In this document: piece after piece, positions 23,553 to 31,365 of the stretch
Position numbering within the stretch: position 1 is the first letter of the stretch
Layout: each line of letters begins with the position of its first letter
Assembly: GCA_903878085.1 (NCBI GenBank)
Contig: CAIRGJ010000040.1
Coordinates: forward strand, 47,044 to 111,043
Direction of reading: 5' to 3'
Length of the DNA stretch: 64,000 bases
From: an uncultured Hyphomicrobiales bacterium
GTDB lineage: Bacteria > Pseudomonadota > Alphaproteobacteria > Rhizobiales > Xanthobacteraceae
Notes under the pieces: model-generated
Seen by the model: the letters and a program-made list of their open reading frames with translations, nothing else
What the model was told of the DNA's origin: nothing
Databases searched by the model: none
Translations under genes and position numbers: made by a program

Positions 23553-24128
23553 ATGTGGGGACGCCGCAAACCGACCGAGGCGGAAACGCCGGAGCCGCCA
23601 AGTTCGCTGACTGCCGCGGTGCGCGAGGCGCGCATCGAGGCGGCGGAGCGTTCCGGCGTCGTCGTCGATCTGCGCGACGCCGATGTCGCGCGGCTCGAAC
23701 TGCTCAACGAGGCGCTCGATCCGCTGTTCGCGGAAATCCCCAAAGGCGTCGAGCTGTTCGATCGCGGCATCAGCAAAGGCGACGTGCCGCGGCTGTGGAT
23801 CGACGTCATCGCGCATGTCGAGATGGGCCGCGACAAGCGGCAGTACCGCTTCGTGCAGGACACGCGCTACGGCCGCGCCGTGCTGGCGGAGAGCTACGAG
23901 CTCGCCGAGATGAAATCGGCGGTCACGCGTTACGTCGCGCGCCGGCTGGTCGAACGCGAGCGCGCGCTGACCGACGATGCGCCGTTCGGCGAAGGCAGCA
24001 TGATGAGGCTGGTGGAGCACGAGCAGCGCCGCGGTCGCGTCCGCGCGCTTCGCACGTTCATCTACGGTTTGATCGTCGGCGTCGCCGCGCTGTTCGCGCT
24101 CGCTATGCTGTACCGGCCGCATCCGTAG
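23553..24128 (+). CDS. Uncharacterised protein with a C-terminal membrane anchor
   Basis: 191 residues. The first 25 residues are Pro- and Glu-rich, followed by a long charged alpha/beta region with VVVDLRDADVARLELLNEAL, GVELFDRGISKGDVPRLWID and DTRYGRAVLAESYELAEM. A tail with one membrane segment (FIYGLIVGVAALFALAML) follows, then a short RPHP end. No signal peptide. This looks like the tail-anchored hypothetical proteins conserved in Bradyrhizobium-type genomes. Role unknown. A repeat follows directly. Confidence 0.75.
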   Translation: MWGRRKPTEAETPEPPSSLTAAVREARIEAAERSGVVVDLRDADVARLELLNEALDPLFAEIPKGVELFDRGISKGDVPRLWIDVIAHVEMGRDKRQYRFVQDTRYGRAVLAESYELAEMKSAVTRYVARRLVERERALTDDAPFGEGSMMRLVEHEQRRGRVRALRTFIYGLIVGVAALFALAMLYRPHP

Positions 24129-24137
24129 TTGCTCTTG

Positions 24138-24285
24138 TCCCGGACGCGGTGCGACACGCAGTGTTGCAACGCAGATCCGGGACCGTTCCAAACACCAACT
24201 TCGCGAAGGTCCCGGTTCTGCAGCGCACCGCCATAGCGCGTCGAAGACGCGCGTAAATGCGCTTATGGCGCTGCGCCCGGGACAC
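24138..24285 (+). repeat. Intergenic palindromic repeat, family B (copy 3 of 3)
   Basis: It begins GTCCCGGACGCGGTGCGAC. It holds GGGACCGTTCCAAACACC and AAGGTCCCGGTTCTGCAGCG, then an inserted-looking hairpin (CGCGTCGAAGACGCGCG), and ends GGCGCTGCGCCCGGGACAC. It fills nearly all of the gap between convergent genes, ending two bases before the metallophosphoesterase stop codon. Confidence 0.8.
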
Positions 24286-24286
24286 G

Positions 24287-25171
24287 CTACTCCGTCAGCA
24301 TAAACCTCTTCTGCTCCACGACCGCGCCATCCGCACCCAGTGCGCGCGACACCAGTTCGCAGGTCCACGCGCCGCGCGCGCCACCGATCCGGTAGAGATG
24401 ATAGGCGGCGGCATCCTTGTTGGTGCCGGGTGCAGTCGACGCCGACGGCACGCCGACCGCGGGCACCTTGCTGCCGTTCGGCCCCTCCAGCCAGTTGAGC
24501 ATGTGCCGATGGTCGTGGCCGTGGATCAGCAGATCCGCGCCATGCGCGGCGATGATGCGCAACAGCACCGGCGCGTCGAGCAGCCGCTTGTGCCGTGTCG
24601 CTTGCGTCACCGGCGGATGATGGATCATCAGCACGCGGAACAGGTTTTCATTTTTGAGGTCGTTGAGGATCGCGGTCAGCGCGGTGAGTTGCTTGACGCC
24701 CAGCCATCCGGTGGCGAGGAACGGCGCGGTCGGCACGCCGGTCGACAGTCCGATCAACGCCAGCGGCCCGCGCCGTCGCAGGTACGGAAAGCCGCCGATG
24801 CCCTCGTCGTCGCTCATGAAGGAGCCCCACTGCCGCGCGGCGTAGGAAGCAGCCGCCGGCACGTAGACGTCGTGGTTGCCCGGCACGTAGCTCACGTCGT
24901 GCGGCGCGCCCAGGCTTTCCAGCCAGTCGCGGCCGCGCAGGAATTCCTGCGGCAGCGCGATATTGGCGATGTCGCCGGTCACGGCGATGTGGTTGGGCGT
25001 TTGACGTTTCATGTCGCCGACGATGGCCGCCAGCACGGCCGGATCGTGGATGAAGCGGCGCTTGCGCCGCCAGTTGATATAGCCGGTGACGCGCTTGCTG
25101 AGCAGCTCGCTCCAGTGCGGCTGCGGCAGCGGCGCCAGATGCGGGTCGGACAGATGGGCGAGGGTGAACAT
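24287..25171 (-). CDS. Calcineurin-like metallophosphoesterase
   Basis: 294 residues. Metal-binding motifs run in order: FTLAHLSDPHLAP (Asp-x-His), VTGDIANIALPQEF (GD), YVPGNHDVYVP (GNHD), MIHHPPVT (His) and LIHGHDHRHML (GHDH). This is the complete class III phosphodiesterase/phosphatase set with two metals. The YINWRRKRRFIHDP segment is typical of rhizobial members. Substrate (cAMP, lipid or nucleotide) cannot be told. The start codon lies three bases from the 49-base palindromic repeat, so its promoter must lie beyond that repeat. Confidence 0.93.
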   Translation of the reverse strand: MFTLAHLSDPHLAPLPQPHWSELLSKRVTGYINWRRKRRFIHDPAVLAAIVGDMKRQTPNHIAVTGDIANIALPQEFLRGRDWLESLGAPHDVSYVPGNHDVYVPAAASYAARQWGSFMSDDEGIGGFPYLRRRGPLALIGLSTGVPTAPFLATGWLGVKQLTALTAILNDLKNENLFRVLMIHHPPVTQATRHKRLLDAPVLLRIIAAHGADLLIHGHDHRHMLNWLEGPNGSKVPAVGVPSASTAPGTNKDAAAYHLYRIGGARGAWTCELVSRALGADGAVVEQKRFMLTE

Positions 25172-25173
25172 CA

Positions 25174-25222
25174 GAGCATGATCCCGAAAAGTGGGAACCG
25201 GTTTTCGGAAATGATCATGCTC
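25174..25222. repeat. 49-base palindromic repeat, family A (copy 1 of 5)
   Basis: Outer arms GAGCATGATC and GATCATGCTC enclose CCGAAAAGTGGG and ACCGGTTTTCGG, giving a long imperfect hairpin. The other copies are at 39900-39948, 53456-53504, 54624-54672 and 62019-62067, all exactly 49 bases. This copy lies in the leader of the metallophosphoesterase gene, just downstream of mbfA. Confidence 0.92.
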
Positions 25223-25241
25223 ATGAAAATGTCGTAGCCCG

Positions 25242-26201
25242 CTACGAACTCCCGATCAATATCCCGGCGATGAACACCAGCGCGCCGCCGAAGGCGATCT
25301 GGAACGTCGCGGCCAGGAACGGCGTGTCCATGTAGCGGTAGCGGATGTAGGAAATCGCGCCGAGCTCGATGGCGACAACGACGATCGACACAATGGTCGC
25401 CGTCCAGAAATCCGGGATGAGATAGGGCAGCGTGTGCCCGAGCCCGCCGATCATGGTCATCAATCCGCACACCGCGCCGCGCAGCCACGGCGTGCCGCGG
25501 CCGGTGAGCGAGCCGTCGTCCGACAGCGCCTCGGCAAACCCCATCGAGATGCCGGCGCCGACCGAAGCGGCCAGACCGACCAGAAACGTCTCCCAGGTGT
25601 GATGCGTGGCAAAGGCCGCCGCGAACAGCGGCGCCAGCGTGGATACCGAGCCGTCCATCAGGCCGACAAGGCCGGGCTGCACGAATTGCAGCACGAACAT
25701 GCGCCGCGCGGTCTCATCTTCTTTCTCGCGCGCGCCTTTCGTGAGAATGGTCTCGGTCAGCTTGTGCGCCAGGCTTTCATGCCCGGCTTCGGCTTCGGCC
25801 AGTTCGATCAACAATTGCCGTACCGAGGCGTCGCGCGCGTTCGCCGCAGCCTTGCGATAATAGCGCTCGGCTTCGAACTCCATGTTCTCGGCGAACTTGC
25901 GCACTTCGTCCAAGCCGAGCGGCCGCATCAGCCACAGCGACGACTTGTGCTGGATGAAGCCTTTGACGTCCTGGCGGCGGATCAGCGGCAGGTAGTCGCC
26001 GAATTTCTTGCGGTAGAGGTCGTACAGAATCGTCCGGTGCGTGACTTCTTCGTCCGCCATCTCGTCGAACACCTTGGCCGAGGCCGGAAACTGCTCGCGC
26101 AGGCCTTCGGCGAAACCCCGATAAATGCGGCTGTCTTCCTCCTCGTTGGTGATGGCCAGCGCCAGCACTTCCTGTTCGGTCAATTCGGAAAATTTCTTCA
26201 C
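25242..26201 (-). CDS. mbfA: MbfA: membrane-bound ferritin-like/VIT1 iron exporter
   Basis: 319 residues in two parts. Residues 1-165 form a ferritin-like four-helix domain with repeated iron ligands (TNEEEDSRIYRGFAEGL, EMADEEVTHRTILYD, ENMEFEAERYYRKA, LAEAEAGHESLAHKL). Residues 175-319 form a VIT1/CCC1 membrane domain (GLVGLMDGSVSTLAPLFAAAFA, GAGISMGFAEALSDDGSLTGRG and two final helices). In Bradyrhizobium and Agrobacterium MbfA exports iron and protects against peroxide and acid, and it is repressed by Irr. An Irr-box-like inverted repeat sits 43-57 bases before this start, supporting the same control. Confidence 0.95.
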   Translation of the reverse strand: MKKFSELTEQEVLALAITNEEEDSRIYRGFAEGLREQFPASAKVFDEMADEEVTHRTILYDLYRKKFGDYLPLIRRQDVKGFIQHKSSLWLMRPLGLDEVRKFAENMEFEAERYYRKAAANARDASVRQLLIELAEAEAGHESLAHKLTETILTKGAREKEDETARRMFVLQFVQPGLVGLMDGSVSTLAPLFAAAFATHHTWETFLVGLAASVGAGISMGFAEALSDDGSLTGRGTPWLRGAVCGLMTMIGGLGHTLPYLIPDFWTATIVSIVVVAIELGAISYIRYRYMDTPFLAATFQIAFGGALVFIAGILIGSS

Positions 26202-26243
26202 GCGGGGGGTCCTTAAGGCGGCGAGCCGGATTCCGTTTATATA

Positions 26244-26258
26244 TTGGAATAATTCTAA
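26244..26258 (-). promoter_or_regulatory. Irr control element (ICE)-like operator upstream of mbfA
   Basis: TTGGAA and TTCTAA separated by TAA (read on the minus strand as TTAGAA-TTA-TTCCAA). This is one mismatch from a perfect TTAGAA-N3-TTCTAA inverted repeat, the form of the Irr box of rhizobia. It lies between divergent mbfA and a Nudix gene and could affect both. Confidence 0.6.
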
Positions 26259-26338
26259 TAAGAAAGGGCCGGTTTGGTTCCTGTGGATGCGGGCTTTCCG
26301 GGTGCACTCGGCTTACACTCGAAATGCCATAAAAGGAT

Positions 26339-26821
26339 ATGCCGATGCGCGATTTTCAGCACGCTTTGTGGCCGTTGCTGCGGCCATTGCTGCATTTCTA
26401 CCGGCGTATTTCACACGGAACGACGACGGGCGTGCGTGCCATGGTGATCGACGGCGCCGGGCGCATTTTCCTGGTCAAGCATAGCTATGTGGCTGGCTGG
26501 CATCTGCCGGGCGGCGGCGTCGATCTCGGCGAAACCGCCGTGGCGGCGATGGCCCGCGAACTGTTCGAGGAAGGCAATATCAAGCTTGCGGGCGAGCCCA
26601 AGCTGCATGGAATATTTTTCAACAACCGCGAGTCACGTCGCGACCACGTCGTGTTGTTCATCGTGCGCGACTTCGTGCAGGAGCGGCAGCCCGAGCCGAA
26701 TTACGAAATCATCGCGCACGGTTTTTTCGCGATCGACGCACTGCCGGAGGACACCAGCCGCGCCACCCGCGCCCGCATCGCCGAGGTGTTCGGCGGCGCG
26801 GCGGTCAGCGAGTTGTGGTGA
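26339..26821 (+). CDS. Nudix hydrolase
   Basis: 160 residues. Nudix box GGVDLGETAVAAMARELFEE is followed by GNI, so it fits G-x5-E-x7-REU-x-EE-x-G-U except that the last Gly is Asn. The metal-binding Glu residues (RELFEE) are intact. The N-terminus ALWPLLRPLLHFYRRISHG and the VRAMVIDGAGRIFLVKHSYV strand resemble the family of small Nudix proteins close to NUDIX hydrolases of rhizobia. Substrate unknown. The start could be ATG 26339 or 26345. It is divergent from mbfA and could share the ICE-like site. Confidence 0.88.
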   Translation: MPMRDFQHALWPLLRPLLHFYRRISHGTTTGVRAMVIDGAGRIFLVKHSYVAGWHLPGGGVDLGETAVAAMARELFEEGNIKLAGEPKLHGIFFNNRESRRDHVVLFIVRDFVQERQPEPNYEIIAHGFFAIDALPEDTSRATRARIAEVFGGAAVSELW

Positions 26822-26824
26822 GCG

Positions 26825-27847
26825 CTACTTGAGCCGCGCGCGATCGTGCTTCGCGGCGAAGTCGAGCTGCGGGCCGACCGGGACGATGCCGGTCGGATTC
26901 ACCTGGCGCTGGCTGCCGTAATAATGGCGCTTGATCTGTTGCAGGCTGACGGTCTCAGGCACGCCGGGCACCTGATACAGATCGCGCAGATAATTCGACA
27001 GGTTCGGATAGTCGGCGATGCGCCGCCAGTTGCACTTGAAGTGCGAATAATAAACCGCATCGAAACGGATCAGCGTGCCGAACAGCCGCCAGTCGGCTTC
27101 GGTGATCGCGGAGCCTGCGAGATAACGCTGCTTGCCTAAGATCTGCTCCAGCTCGTCGAGCGTGTCGAACACGCCGCGGAACGCGACCTCGTAAGCGGCC
27201 TGTGATGTGGCGAAGCCGGCGCGGTAAACGCCGTTATTGATGTTCGGATAGACCAGATCGTTGAGCCGGTCTATTTCGGCGCGCAGCGCCTGCGGATAAT
27301 AATCTGTGTGGATGTTGGTGAAGGCGTCGAACGCCGAATTCAACATGCGGATGATTTCGGACGACTCGTTGTTGACGATGGTCTTGGTCTTCTTGTCCCA
27401 CAGCACCGGCACGCTGACGCGTCCGGTATATTTCGGATTGGCCAGCACATAGATTTCCGACAGCTTGTTCTTGCCGTTGACCTCGTCGCCGCTCGAGCCT
27501 TCGTCCTTGTTGAAGGTCCAGCCGTCCTGCAGCATGTCCGGCGACACGGTCGACATCGAGATCACGTTCTCGAGGCCCTTGAGCTTGCGGAAGATGACGG
27601 TGCGGTGCGCCCAGGGGCAGGCCAGCGAGACGTAGAGGTGATAGCGGCCGCTCTCGGCAGCAAAACCGCCTTGGCCGGCAAAGCTTCCCTGGCCGGAAGG
27701 CCCGGCGCTGCCGTCGGGCGTCACCCAGTTGCGGAAACCGGCGGCCGGGCGGATGAAATGGCCGTCTTTGGTGCGCTGCCCGTCTTGCTGCCAAACGCCG
27801 TCAACCAGCAATCCCATGCGATAATCTCCCACTGCATTGCTAGTCAT
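26825..27847 (-). CDS. Glutathionyl-hydroquinone reductase (Xi-class glutathione transferase, YqjG-like)
   Basis: 340 residues. The catalytic Cys77 is in SLACPWAHRT, the Xi-class signature, with VSPDMLQDGWTFN after it. Further markers are PVLWDKKTKTIVNNESSEIIRM (glutathione Glu/Ser site) and EADWRLFGTLIRFDAVYYSHFKC-type helices of the C-terminal domain (start EADWRLFGTLIRFD, end AVYYSHFKC). The enzyme reduces glutathionyl-hydroquinones back to hydroquinones in the cytosol. The true start may be Met11 (MGLLVDG, 27817). It converges with the Nudix gene three bases away. In aromatic-degrading bacteria such enzymes clean up quinone conjugates. Confidence 0.94.
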   Translation of the reverse strand: MTSNAVGDYRMGLLVDGVWQQDGQRTKDGHFIRPAAGFRNWVTPDGSAGPSGQGSFAGQGGFAAESGRYHLYVSLACPWAHRTVIFRKLKGLENVISMSTVSPDMLQDGWTFNKDEGSSGDEVNGKNKLSEIYVLANPKYTGRVSVPVLWDKKTKTIVNNESSEIIRMLNSAFDAFTNIHTDYYPQALRAEIDRLNDLVYPNINNGVYRAGFATSQAAYEVAFRGVFDTLDELEQILGKQRYLAGSAITEADWRLFGTLIRFDAVYYSHFKCNWRRIADYPNLSNYLRDLYQVPGVPETVSLQQIKRHYYGSQRQVNPTGIVPVGPQLDFAAKHDRARLK

Positions 27848-27944
27848 TTAGGGCGTTGCAGGCCATAACGCCACGGGCGATTGGACCAGAATCGGCCCAG
27901 ATGCTAATCGCGTTGAGCACAAGTCCGGGACAAGCGTTTTACGC

Positions 27945-28454
27945 ATGAGCGAACTTTCGCTGACCATCACGCCGGAGACCGCCGGCGACGCGACCGCGAT
28001 CGAGCGGCTGCATGAGCGCACCTTCGGCCCCGGCCGTTACGCGCGCAGCGCCTATCGCATTCGCGAGGGCCGCGGCCACCTGCTCGAACTGTCGTTCACC
28101 GCGCGCATCGGCACGCTGATGATCGGCTCGGTGCGGCTGACGCCGGTCGCGATCGGCGCCGCCCCGGCGCTGCTGCTCGGCCCGCTCACGGTCGAGCCGC
28201 CGTTCCGCTCGCGCGGCGTCGGCTCGGTCTTGATGAAGACCGCGCTGGCGCAGGCCAAGGCCAAGGGTCACAAACTGGTGCTGCTGGTCGGCGACGAGCC
28301 GTATTACTCGAAGTCCGGCTTCAAGCGCGTCCCGAAGGGGCAGGTGAAGCTGCCGGGTCCGGTCGATCCGGCCCGCTTGCTGGTGGCGGAGTTGGTGCCC
28401 GGCGCTTTCGCGGGCGTCGCCGGCACGATCCGGCCGGATTGGGAAGTGGTCTAA
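27945..28454 (+). CDS. GNAT-family N-acetyltransferase
   Basis: 169 residues. The acetyl-CoA loop reads LLGPLTVEPPFRSRGVGSVLM (R-x2-G-x-G/A, here RSRGVG), preceded by the IGSVRLTPVAIG strand and followed by HKLVLLVGDEPYYSKSGFKRVP, the YxxxGF end motif. This layout resembles the YhbS-like GNAT proteins. Substrate unknown. It converges with the next minus-strand gene, overlapping it by four bases (TAA against TAG). Confidence 0.9.
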   Translation: MSELSLTITPETAGDATAIERLHERTFGPGRYARSAYRIREGRGHLLELSFTARIGTLMIGSVRLTPVAIGAAPALLLGPLTVEPPFRSRGVGSVLMKTALAQAKAKGHKLVLLVGDEPYYSKSGFKRVPKGQVKLPGPVDPARLLVAELVPGAFAGVAGTIRPDWEVV

Positions 28455-30517
28455 CGGCCCTCTCTCGCCCAGGTCAGCGCGAGACTTCCGACCAGCAGCA
28501 GCAAGCCGATCAGCCCGGCGAAAATCGGCAACACGCCGATGCCGCGCACGACGGAAACGTCGCGCATCTTCATGCCGATCCAGTCCTCGCCCTTGAAGGT
28601 CGAACTCGAACGCACCGCGACTGCGCGCGGCACGGCAAGGCCGCTGCCGCTGTCCAGCCGGCGCGCGTCGCCGCCTGAGGCATTGGCGAGCTTGCTCAAC
28701 ACTTCGGTAGTCGACGTCACTTCGGCGAATTCGCGCGGGTTGGCCGGCCCGACATTGACCAAGGCCGTGAGCTTGCCGTCGGTGGCGCGCCACAGCCCGA
28801 GCTCGTTGGCGGTGAGCGTCGAGCGCCACAGGCCGGGCTCGACGGTGCTGAGATTGAGCGTGCGTTGCGCGCCGGTCGGCGAGGTGAGCGTGACCTGGTT
28901 GACGGTGTCGGCCATGGTCTGGCGCTGCACCGTGAGATCGCGGCCGCTGACGATCAGCCGCAGCGCTTCCTCTTCGAGGTCGGGCTGCTTCATCAGCCAG
29001 TGCGACAGCCGCCGCAGCAGGTCGAGATGCGGGCCGCCGCCTTCGTAGCCGCGCGCCCACAGCCAGATGTGATCGGACAGTAGCAGCGCGACGCGGCCTT
29101 CACCTTCGCGCGCCAGCACCAGCAGCGGCTTGCCGTCGGGCCCTTGCATCACATTGGTGCCGGTCGAGCGGCGGATATCGACCAGCCGGAACCAGTGGCT
29201 CCAATGCGGCGGATCGGTCTCGGAGCCTTCCAGCCCGCGCGTTACCGGATGGCGCTTGCCAAGCTCGGTGAGCGTCGCCTGGAAGCTTTTCTCGGTGACG
29301 TCGCCGGTCGGCTCGGCGGGCAAGATGACGTCGAGCGGCGTGCGCCACAGACTGGTCGGCGAGGCGTAGTCGGGACCGGACGCGATCAGCACCGCGCCGC
29401 CGTCGCGCACGTATTTCGCGATGTTGTCGAAATAGATCAGCGGCAGCACGCCCTGGCGCGCATAGCGGTCGAAAATGATGAGCTGGAATTCTGAGATTTT
29501 CTGCTGGAACAGTTCGCGGGTCGGGAACGCGATCAGCGACAGCTCGTTGATCGGCGTGCCGTCCTGCTTTTCCGGTGGCCGCAGAATGGTGAAGTGCACC
29601 AGGTCGACCGAGGCGTCGGACTTCAAGAGGTTGCGCCAGGTGCGCTCGCCGGCATGCGGTTCGCCCGACACCAGCAGCACGCGCAGCTTGTCGCGCACGC
29701 CGTCGATCGAGATCACGGCGCGATTGTTGATCGGCGTCAGCTCGCCGTCGAGCGGTGAGGCTTCGACCTCGATGATGTTGGCGCCGGCATGCGGAATGGG
29801 AATGTTGACTTTGATCTCGGTGCCGACCGCGACACTACGGGTTTCCAGCGTCTCGCCGTCGCGGCGGATCGTGACTTGGGCCGATCCGGCGTTGGCGCCC
29901 TGGTCTTCAACCTTGAAGCCGATGGTCTGCGATTGGCCGACAATGCCGAAGCGCGGCGTCTGCGTCAGCACCACGCGGCGGTCGATCTCGTTGGCGTGGC
30001 CGGTGATCAGCGCGTGCAGCGGCGCGGCAAAGCCGAGCGCCGCGACGTCGGCTGGAACGTCATGGACGCGGCCGTCGGTGATCATCACCGCGCCGGCGAT
30101 ACGGTCGGGCGGCACGTCGGCCAGCGTCGAAGACAGCGCCGAGAAAAGCCGGGTGCCGTCGGTTTCGCCGTCGGCGGCGCCAGCCTCGGCGACGCGTACT
30201 TCCAGGCCGGGGATGCGCTTGAGCCGCTCGACCAGCGTATTCTTCGCGGCTTCGGTCTGCGCGTTACGGTCGCCGAAGTCCTGGCTCGGGCTCTTGTCGA
30301 TGATGACGGCGGCGACCGACGGGATCGGATCGCGGTCTTCCCGCGTCAGCGACGGGTTGGCCAGCGCCAGCACCAACAGCAGCAGCGCGATCGCGCGCAT
30401 CCACCCGCCGCGGCTGCGCGCCACCAGCAGCAGCGCGGAAATCAACACGGCAACGCCGAGTGCTGCCCAGACGACATAGTCGGGCACCAAAGGTGCGAAT
30501 GAGATGCCGAGGTTCAT
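28451..30517 (-). CDS. Large membrane protein with VWA/glutamine-amidotransferase-like folds, last gene of the moxR operon
   Basis: 688 residues from ATG 30517 (an ATG three codons upstream is possible). It has two N-terminal hydrophobic helices (about 12-60), then a VWA-like segment (PSVAAVIIDKSPSQDF, AGAVMITDGRVHDVPADVAA). A beta-sandwich region and an amidotransferase-like region without a visible catalytic triad follow (KLRVLLVSGEPHAGERTWRN to YVRDGGAVLIASGPDYASP). The last membrane helix is near the C-terminus (LPIFAGLIGLLLLVGSLAL). This is the usual fourth member of the moxR - DUF58 - DUF4159 set. Its start is two bases after the stop of the PIN toxin, so translation may be coupled to the toxin gene. 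Confidence 0.88.
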   Translation of the reverse strand: MNLGISFAPLVPDYVVWAALGVAVLISALLLVARSRGGWMRAIALLLLVLALANPSLTREDRDPIPSVAAVIIDKSPSQDFGDRNAQTEAAKNTLVERLKRIPGLEVRVAEAGAADGETDGTRLFSALSSTLADVPPDRIAGAVMITDGRVHDVPADVAALGFAAPLHALITGHANEIDRRVVLTQTPRFGIVGQSQTIGFKVEDQGANAGSAQVTIRRDGETLETRSVAVGTEIKVNIPIPHAGANIIEVEASPLDGELTPINNRAVISIDGVRDKLRVLLVSGEPHAGERTWRNLLKSDASVDLVHFTILRPPEKQDGTPINELSLIAFPTRELFQQKISEFQLIIFDRYARQGVLPLIYFDNIAKYVRDGGAVLIASGPDYASPTSLWRTPLDVILPAEPTGDVTEKSFQATLTELGKRHPVTRGLEGSETDPPHWSHWFRLVDIRRSTGTNVMQGPDGKPLLVLAREGEGRVALLLSDHIWLWARGYEGGGPHLDLLRRLSHWLMKQPDLEEEALRLIVSGRDLTVQRQTMADTVNQVTLTSPTGAQRTLNLSTVEPGLWRSTLTANELGLWRATDGKLTALVNVGPANPREFAEVTSTTEVLSKLANASGGDARRLDSGSGLAVPRAVAVRSSSTFKGEDWIGMKMRDVSVVRGIGVLPIFAGLIGLLLLVGSLALTWAREGR

Positions 30518-30519
30518 GG

Positions 30520-30918
30520 TCAACATACCAACGTGCGAACGTGCCCAGCGCGCGAGTATTCGATTATTTGTCTGTCTCGTGTCACGACCGTCATGTCGGA
30601 CTCGCGCGCCGTTGCAATGATGATGCGATCGGCCGGATCATCCGGTGGATCGCCGGGCAGGCTGCAAGAACCGGTTAGAATCTCGACGCTCAATAGCGGG
30701 ATTGTCGCTGCCATCTTGTCGACGGTTTGACGGAACCAGTTTGCCACTGGCAAGGTGGAAGCAAGGCGCCCCTTGCGAACCAAGTTCGCGATTTCCCACG
30801 CGCTGATCGGCGACACATGCAAGTCATGGTCCGCGACGGCCGCGCGGGATGCCAGAGTCATCTCTGCGCCTTGCGCAATCCAGAGAACGGCACAGGTGTC
30901 GAGCAAGAGGTCACTCAT
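30520..30918 (-). CDS. PIN-domain toxin (VapC-like ribonuclease)
   Basis: 132 residues from ATG 30918, with GGGAGAT upstream. The PIN acidic residues are all visible: Asp in MSDLLLDTCAVLWIA, Glu in SAWEIANLVRKG, Asp in DPPDDPADRIIIATA and Asp in VVTRDRQIIEYS. This is the small PIN type often paired with antitoxins in TA modules; such toxins cut tRNA or mRNA. The start lies inside the antitoxin gene's last codons (8-base overlap), the usual antitoxin-toxin coupling. The module sits between two genes that normally form one operon. Confidence 0.9.
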   Translation of the reverse strand: MSDLLLDTCAVLWIAQGAEMTLASRAAVADHDLHVSPISAWEIANLVRKGRLASTLPVANWFRQTVDKMAATIPLLSVEILTGSCSLPGDPPDDPADRIIIATARESDMTVVTRDRQIIEYSRAGHVRTLVC

Positions 30919-31297
30919 TGAGCAATCTCCCTTGCTCGGCATTCCATTTTTCGCCGGTGGGAGCGGTCAGATCTGTACCTGGCAAAATAGTGATCGTTCC
31001 GGCCATGCAGCCCCACGGGTCACGCTTTTGCGCAGGCGTATTCGGAGTCTCCGATCGCGTCAGTTCAAACGTAACTTTGCGGCCAGCCAAATCCACGGCT
31101 TGAGTACGCCATCCGGCCTCCAGCCAGACGCGCGCGTGCGAGTGCCCGGTCGCGTTGTTGCTCCACCAAGCCTCATGTTCGTAAGCGCTCTTCGGCAGCT
31201 TGAAGCCTAAAATCTGCTCGATCTCGCGAAAGCTCATCCGGTGTATGCTGCCGCCGGCCGACGCCAAAAACTGCGGCAACGGTTCATATTTGCTCAT
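30911..31297 (-). CDS. Antitoxin: DUF7662-like domain with a VapB-type toxin-binding tail
   Basis: 128 residues in two parts. Residues 1-80 (KYEPLPQFLASAGGSIHRMSF, cut to its first blocks: YEPLPQFLA, MSFREIEQILGFKLPKSA, HEAWWSNNATGHSHARVWLE, GWRTQAVDLAGRKVTF) match the DUF7662 pattern usually found alone or with nuclease-like partners. Residues 92-125 (DPWGCMAGTITILPGTDLTA and EKWNAEQGR) look like the C-terminal tail with which VapB/Phd-type antitoxins wrap PIN toxins. The gene overlaps the toxin by 8 bases, and two inverted repeats occupy its promoter. The domain reading is from memory of motifs, not a search. Confidence 0.75.
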   Translation of the reverse strand: MSKYEPLPQFLASAGGSIHRMSFREIEQILGFKLPKSAYEHEAWWSNNATGHSHARVWLEAGWRTQAVDLAGRKVTFELTRSETPNTPAQKRDPWGCMAGTITILPGTDLTAPTGEKWNAEQGRLLNE

Positions 31298-31306
31298 ACC
31301 AAACTC

Positions 31307-31361
31307 CTATTGCTCAAAGGCAATAGTAAGTTTACATATGAATATACTATTGTAAATAGTA
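31307..31361 (-). promoter_or_regulatory. Twin inverted-repeat operators of the PIN toxin-antitoxin module
   Basis: Two perfect inverted repeats share the core CTATTG/CAATAG. The first is CTATTGC and GCAATAG with 6 bases between (31307-31326); the second is TACTATT and AATAGTA with 3 bases between (31345-31361). The first overlaps the AGGAG ribosome site of the antitoxin. The region is far more AT-rich than its surroundings. This is the layout of cooperative autoregulation by the antitoxin. Confidence 0.65.
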
Positions 31362-31365
31362 ACAT

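Noticed and set aside
13744..24285. CRISPR array from the repeats
   Set aside because: Repeats are intergenic, long, GC-rich palindromes at irregular distance, with no spacer structure and no cas genes.
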